Shown here in pieces: positions 60,225 through 64,000 of a stretch of DNA of 64,000 nucleotides. Made by a program: the position numbers and the translations under genes. This DNA is from Pelagicoccus mobilis (GTDB taxonomy: Bacteria; Verrucomicrobiota; Verrucomicrobiia; Opitutales; Opitutaceae). The first letter of the stretch is position 1, and each line of letters opens with the position of its first letter. Under the pieces are notes generated by a model. The model was given only the letters and a program-made list of their open reading frames with translations, was not told the origin of the DNA and searched no databases. The stretch spans positions 1 through 64,000 of the forward strand of contig NZ_JAENIL010000037.1 in NCBI RefSeq assembly GCF_016595505.1, given 5' to 3'.

Positions 60225-60842
60225 ATGGAAGCTGCCCTTATGGAGCCGGTCTTAGTGCTTAACCGGTTATGGCAGGCGGTAAATGTGATTGCCGCCAAGC
60301 GGGCTTTTTCGCTCCTCGCGAGCGGTCATGCCCAAGTTGTCCATGCGGAAGACGAGAGTTTCGAAGTCTTCAACATGATGGATTGGGTCGATTTTTCGCG
60401 GCACAATCCACCGGTCGGCGAGCTGGAGCTCGTGCATACGGTGAAATTTCCGATTCGGGTGCCGAGAGTTATTTTGTTGTCGGTTTTCGATCGTGTGCCG
60501 CGAAAGGAGATCAAGCTCACCCGCCACAACGTATTCGAGCGGGACAAGTATACCTGCCAGTATTGCTCGAAGAAGATGCCTTCAGAGGAGCTCAATCTAG
60601 ACCACGTGATTCCGCGTCACTACGGAGGCAAGACGACGTGGGAGAACATCGTTTGCTCGTGCATCAAGTGCAACTCGCACAAGGCGAACCGTTTACCTCA
60701 TGAGGCCAAGATGCATCTGATCCGCAAGCCAACGGCTCCGAAATGGCGTCCGGTGATCAATCTCGCTGCCCGCGGGAAGAAGCAGGAAGCCTGGAAGCAC
60801 TTCCTCGACATCGCCTATTGGAACGTCGAGCTGGAGAAGTAG
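60225..60842 (+). CDS. HNH endonuclease-like protein
   Basis: 205 aa; an alternative Met lies at 60240. The N-terminal part 'MEPVLVLNRLWQAVNVIAAKRAFSLL' is typical of a widespread HNH family. The HNH core is 'CQYCSKKMPSEELNLDHVIPRHYGGKTTWENIVCSCIKCNSHKANR', with two zinc CxxC pairs, the catalytic His in 'LDHV' and the Asn/His pair after it. It may cut DNA or act in repair; for this group no phage or toxin context is seen here. It is convergent to the degenerate histidine kinase. Confidence 0.88.
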   Translation: MEAALMEPVLVLNRLWQAVNVIAAKRAFSLLASGHAQVVHAEDESFEVFNMMDWVDFSRHNPPVGELELVHTVKFPIRVPRVILLSVFDRVPRKEIKLTRHNVFERDKYTCQYCSKKMPSEELNLDHVIPRHYGGKTTWENIVCSCIKCNSHKANRLPHEAKMHLIRKPTAPKWRPVINLAARGKKQEAWKHFLDIAYWNVELEK

Positions 60843-60890
60843 GGCTGTTCTTTGGCGCTTGGGATTGCTGCGATTGCTGGCCGGGCGCCC

Positions 60891-62360
60891 TCAGTCGATG
60901 TCGAAGACTTGTTCGAGGTCGATGGGTTCTTTACTGGTCTCTGGGGTGCCTAGCGGGTAGTTGAAGCTGAGGTGGAGTTCGGTGGCGGTCGTGGATTCGA
61001 TTTCGATCTGGCCGCCGAGTTCGTTCGCGTCGCGTTCTGCTCGGGAGATGAGGACGGGATCGATCTGCTGGTTGAGCTTGCCGTTGCAGACGACGTCGAA
61101 AACGAGGTTTTCTGGCTGAAGATCGACGCCGAAAACGACTTCGCCTTCGAGCGTGCAGTGACTCGCTGACTCGGCGAGTGTGCGGAGGAGGCGAAGCATG
61201 GTCGGGTCTTCGAGTTCGATATCGAGATCTCGGTCGAGGGAGATGGAATAGTGGACGTCCACGATCTTGCGTGAGAATTCTTCGACCAGATTGCCGAGAA
61301 TGGTTTCCAGGGAGTGTGGAGAGGGGGCAGTTTCGGTGGGCTGCTTGGGTTCCGTTTCGAGGCCGATTGCGAGCGGTTCTTCCTCTTTTTCAGGTTCCTC
61401 GAGCTCGATGTCCTTGGTCATCTCGATGATGGTCTCGGGTTCTGGGACTTGCTCTGAAGAGAAGGTGGGCTCGACTGCTGGGGCTTCCGTTTGCGGCGCT
61501 TCGTCTTCTGGTTCGACGGCAAGGGCCGGTGGCTCCGGTTTTTCGAGCGGAGGCTGGCGTTCCAGGATTTCGTTGAGCAGGGATAGCTGGGTTTCGCTTT
61601 GGGCGACAATGGCTTCGATCTCCTGACCGACTTCCTTGAGGGAGCGTTCTTGCCAGGAGGTGGAGAGTTTTGAAGAGAGTTGGTTGATGAGAGTGATCGG
61701 CGTTTTGAGCTCGTGCACGAGAGATGGAATCCAAACCGACTTGATGGCAGCGGCTGAGACGGCTCGCTCCATTTGGGTGTAGATTTCTTCGGTTCGCTTT
61801 TCGACTTCGGCTCCTACTTTGGACTTTCGCTCGTTTTCGAGGGTGAGCTCGAGGGCGGTTTTGGCCGCTTTGAGGGTTTCGTTTTCGACTCGGATATCGC
61901 GAGTGGAGGATTCGATCTCGTCGTAGCGAGATTGCAGGGTTGCGGATTTGGTTGTCTCGTCGGCGAGAGTTTGGCTGGTTTTTTCCAGTTCGGCTTCCAG
62001 TTCTTCGGCTTGGTCGCCGGATTCGCGAGCCCGTAGGTTGGCGGCTTCGATGGCGTGTTTGATTCCGTCTTCTTCCTTGGTTTTGGCTCGGGTTTTGAAG
62101 GCGAAGCCCTGTTCGCCATGCTCGGCCTCTTTCATCAGGCGATTTAGAGGACTGGCAACGAGCTTGAGGGAACGTCGAAAGGTAAAGAACTGGATGGCAA
62201 TGATTAGCGTAGCAGCGAGAACCCAGAGAAGCGCAGGGGAGGCTCCGAGAGAGTTTCTGGTTCCTTCTAGAAAAGGAACGTTCATGAAGGCGAGAATGGC
62301 GGCGCTGCTAACGGCGCTGACGGCGAAATTTTGGGCGAAGGTCTTCTTGAGATCTTTCAT
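60891..62360 (-). CDS. Degenerate histidine kinase (pseudokinase-like membrane sensor)
   Basis: 489 aa. Two membrane helices (about 11-30, 43-60), a HAMP-like stretch with 'ASPLNRLMKEAEHGEQG', then a long coiled coil (85-200). The H box 'IPSLVHELKTPITLINQL' has His216. A Pro/Glu-rich linker (about 270-345) follows. The C-terminal domain looks like a HATPase, but where active kinases have an N box it reads 'LLRTLAESASHCTLEG', with no Asn, and the G1 DxGxG is 'DVVCNGKLNQQ'. ATP binding is doubtful. It could be a scaffold, or could be phosphorylated by a partner. Stands alone. Confidence 0.8.
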   Translation of the reverse strand: MKDLKKTFAQNFAVSAVSSAAILAFMNVPFLEGTRNSLGASPALLWVLAATLIIAIQFFTFRRSLKLVASPLNRLMKEAEHGEQGFAFKTRAKTKEEDGIKHAIEAANLRARESGDQAEELEAELEKTSQTLADETTKSATLQSRYDEIESSTRDIRVENETLKAAKTALELTLENERKSKVGAEVEKRTEEIYTQMERAVSAAAIKSVWIPSLVHELKTPITLINQLSSKLSTSWQERSLKEVGQEIEAIVAQSETQLSLLNEILERQPPLEKPEPPALAVEPEDEAPQTEAPAVEPTFSSEQVPEPETIIEMTKDIELEEPEKEEEPLAIGLETEPKQPTETAPSPHSLETILGNLVEEFSRKIVDVHYSISLDRDLDIELEDPTMLRLLRTLAESASHCTLEGEVVFGVDLQPENLVFDVVCNGKLNQQIDPVLISRAERDANELGGQIEIESTTATELHLSFNYPLGTPETSKEPIDLEQVFDID

Positions 62361-62445
62361 GAGAAAAGCGTGATCAGGTGATGTGACGCTTCTCTAAATC
62401 GGATCTCAGCCAGGCTTCTGGACTTTTTGAGGGGTTCTACGGGGT

Positions 62446-62502
62446 GGGGACGTGAACCCGCTTAAGGGAGCGACCTTCGTCCCCTTGCGCGAGTCGGTTC
62501 AC
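62446..62502. other. Possible H-type pseudoknot upstream of the RAYT
   Basis: GGGGAC 62446-62451 can pair with GTCCCC 62479-62484, and GTGAACC 62452-62458 with GGTTCAC 62496-62502. The order is a-b-a'-b', the topology of a pseudoknot. It resembles neither tRNA nor tmRNA ends enough to name. Confidence 0.35.
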
Positions 62503-62571
62503 ATTGGCAGTAGTCAACTCTAGGAGCGAAAACGCAGAGGGGCACTTTTGATACTGCCTGAGGGATTAAAC

Positions 62572-63608
62572 GGGTCAATGTTCAAAACACAAATTGACAT
62601 CTTGTTTTAGGTTTCTAGTTTCGTCTCATGCCTAGAGGGCCGCGTATCGAGACGAACGATGGGATCTTTCATGTGATCAATCGTGGGAACTACCGTTCCT
62701 ACGTTTTTGAGGATGAGGGAGCCAAGGCTTCGTTTGAGGTGTGTCTGCTGGAGGCCTGCGATCGTTTCGGTTGGCGCTTGCACGCCTATTGCGTGATGGG
62801 CAACCACTTCCATCTCTGTATCGCGACTCCTCGAGGCAACCTCTCCGAAGGTATGCGTTGGTTGCAGGGGACCTTTGCGGCTCGTTTCAATCGCTTTCGC
62901 AAGGAGACTGGGCATTTGTTCCAGGGGCGTTTCAAGTCCTTGGTGGTGGAGCCGGGCATGCATTTGTGCGATTTGGTGGACTATATCCATCTCAATCCGG
63001 TGCGTGCTGGGGTGGTTGCTCCGGGGGTGGCGAAGTCTTACCGCTGGAGCAGTTTGAATTGGTTTTCCAAACTGAAGACTCGTCCGTCTTGTCTAGATGC
63101 GAGCTGGATGTGCAATCGGGAAGGCTTGAAGGATAGTTCGGCAGGATGGAGGAGCTACGCGACCTCGTTGCAGATGAGGATGTGTGATGATCCTAAGGAG
63201 CTGGAAAAACTGGAGGCGAGGATGTGTCGGGGTTGGTGTATCGGCGGGAATGAATTCAAGAAAGCCCATATGGATGAGTTCCTGGCCAAAAAGGATACCG
63301 TGAGGTTGGGCAAGGAGGCTTTATTGGAATTGAACGAGCTGCATTGGCGAGAGGCTTTGCGGAAGTGCCTGAAGCAGCTCGGCTTTCGGGAGGAGGATGC
63401 CGCGTCGGCGAGCAAGTCGGTTGATTGGAAGCTGGCGATCGCCTCTAAGCTCAAGGAGTCGACGAGCGTGAAGAACGCGTGGTTGAGCGAACGGCTCTCG
63501 ATGGGGTCGCCGAAGGGGATGAGTTCGAATCTGACGATTTATCGTCGCCGGCGATCAAAGTGTCCGCTTTTCGGGAAATTGATAGATTTGAACTTTGAGC
63601 ATTGACCC
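62572..63608 (+). mobile_element. RAYT element bounded by 15-bp inverted repeat
   Basis: GGGTCAATGTTCAAA (62572-62586) and its inverted partner (63594-63608) match at 14 of 15 positions. The right copy overlaps the transposase stop codon. The unit holds only the RAYT gene and a promoter-like TTGACA at 62593-62598. It is a candidate mobilised unit of 1037 bp. Confidence 0.6.
62628..63605 (+). CDS. REP-associated tyrosine transposase (RAYT), HTH-extended
   Basis: 325 aa. The Y1/HUH fold shows 'GIFHVINRGNYRSYVF' and the metal-binding HUH pair in 'VMGNHFHLCIATP'. 'SEGMRWLQGTFAARFNRFRKETGHLFQGRFK' is the helix that in related proteins carries the catalytic Tyr; here the equivalent place is Phe (TF in place of TY). 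'YIHLNPVRAG' follows. The extra 150-residue C terminus ends in a DnaA-like HTH ('NAWLSERLSMGSPKGMSSNL'). RAYTs bind and move or shape REP palindromes; several such palindromes lie in this window. Confidence 0.9.
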   Translation: MPRGPRIETNDGIFHVINRGNYRSYVFEDEGAKASFEVCLLEACDRFGWRLHAYCVMGNHFHLCIATPRGNLSEGMRWLQGTFAARFNRFRKETGHLFQGRFKSLVVEPGMHLCDLVDYIHLNPVRAGVVAPGVAKSYRWSSLNWFSKLKTRPSCLDASWMCNREGLKDSSAGWRSYATSLQMRMCDDPKELEKLEARMCRGWCIGGNEFKKAHMDEFLAKKDTVRLGKEALLELNELHWREALRKCLKQLGFREEDAASASKSVDWKLAIASKLKESTSVKNAWLSERLSMGSPKGMSSNLTIYRRRRSKCPLFGKLIDLNFEH

Positions 63609-63616
63609 CTTATGGG

Positions 63617-64000
63617 TTAAGGGCGGGTGCCGAAGGTTTGTTGGTACATGGTTTCGAGTTGGGCGATCTCTTGGTCGCGGAAACGGACTTGCTGGCGGAG
63701 GCGGGTGAACCATTGGTCGGCTTCGGCTTTGTCTTTGCGGACGATCGCGTCGAAGACCATGGAGGAGAGGGCGACGGGGTTGGCGGGTTCTTGGACGAGG
63801 GCGAGGCGCATCTGGGCGACGCCGTCTTCGATGCGATTGTCGGCGAGGTAGGCTTGGGCGAGCGCGATGTAGCCGACGGCTTCGTGGGGGCGGTTCTCGA
63901 TAGACTTTACGAAGTAGGGGTAGGCTTTTTCGAACTGCTTTTGGGCGACGAGCAGTTTGCCGCGTTCGATATTGAGGGAGGGGGATTCTGGGGCGGCTTT
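63617..64000 (-). CDS. TPR-repeat protein (C-terminal part, cut by window edge)
   Basis: The frame is open from the right edge to TAA at 63617-63619, at least 127 codons; the N terminus lies outside. Translation gives TPR-like helices 'GKLLVAQKQFEKAYPYFVKSIENRP' and 'VGYIALAQAYLADNRIEDG', continuing with 'MRLALVQEPANPVALSSMVFDAI'. TPR proteins bind partners; no other domain can be seen in this portion. An internal Met at 63811 is not the true start. Confidence 0.8.
   Translation of the reverse strand, partial: KAAPESPSLNIERGKLLVAQKQFEKAYPYFVKSIENRPHEAVGYIALAQAYLADNRIEDGVAQMRLALVQEPANPVALSSMVFDAIVRKDKAEADQWFTRLRQQVRFRDQEIAQLETMYQQTFGTRP

Noticed and set aside
62452-62510. tRNA- or tmRNA-like GGTTCAC segment
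   Set aside because: There is no acceptor stem, no anticodon arm, and no CCA or T-loop consensus. Only two crossing stems are seen.
1-64000. CRISPR arrays, rRNA, tRNA, prophage or integron
   Set aside because: I looked for direct repeats with even spacers, conserved rRNA and tRNA stretches, and integrase or capsid genes, and saw none. A dedicated search could still find short tRNAs.

Overview
The window looks like a chromosomal segment of a Verrucomicrobiota bacterium, probably class Opitutae. The pointers are a DUF1800/DUF1501 secreted-protein pair, several secreted proteins ending in a verrucomicrobial-type 'S-x-DL-x-x-W' module, a hybrid sensor kinase with a two-component propeller, a long purF, and many GC-rich intergenic palindromes. 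The lineage is inferred from gene content, not from a marker alignment. I see no rRNA, tRNA, CRISPR array or prophage. The only transposase-like gene is a REP-associated tyrosine transposase (RAYT) near the right end.

Layout. 1-295: an intrinsic terminator and structured palindromes. 0.3-4 kb: hybrid histidine kinase (minus). 4-6.2 kb: ilvE and an MFS transporter. 6.3-12.5 kb: a five-gene minus-strand cluster read as DUF1800, DUF1501, two paralogous anchored Ig-like proteins, and a nucleoside-phosphorylase-like protein. 12.8-15.2 kb: ADOP-type FtsX/MacB permease. 15.5-19.1 kb: esterase, secreted cyclophilin, lipoprotein and inositol-monophosphatase-family protein. 19.2-23.5 kb: DnaQ-like exonuclease, SMP-30 protein and a RecB-nuclease/XPD-helicase fusion. 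23.6-29.7 kb: secreted orphan, RibD-like reductase, prfB with its programmed frameshift, an ATP-grasp-like orphan, and a DUF4384/caspase pair. 29.9-33.7 kb: smc. 33.7-35.9 kb: an AT-richer trypsin-like protease. 36-41.1 kb: yraN, zwf-opcA, dtd and fabV. 41.3-45.8 kb: a tiny membrane ORF, dsbD-like and redoxin genes, 3-methyladenine glycosylase, and a PfkB sugar kinase. 45.9-54.9 kb: uvrA, iorA-iorB, a vWA-like protein and a TonB-dependent receptor. 55-59 kb: an orphan, then purF-purM. 59.1-64 kb: lipoprotein, Dabb protein, HNH protein, a degenerate histidine kinase, the RAYT, and a TPR protein cut by the window edge.

Likely functional units are: zwf with opcA (oxidative pentose phosphate entry and its assembly factor); purF with purM (purine synthesis, preceded by a possible coupled leader ORF); iorA with iorB (molybdenum hydroxylase); dsbD-like with redoxin (periplasmic thiol chemistry); DUF4384 with caspase; and the DUF1800/DUF1501 cluster.

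The least explained material is repetitive DNA. One set is intergenic palindromes with GGAGGG heads and CTACC/CTACAG tails, including one paired REPIN-like unit. A second is two copies of an 80-bp long inverted repeat. A third is a set of imperfect heptanucleotide arrays in three intergenic spots and at three places inside the helicase gene. The RAYT is bounded by a 15-bp inverted repeat and is a candidate partner of the palindromes.
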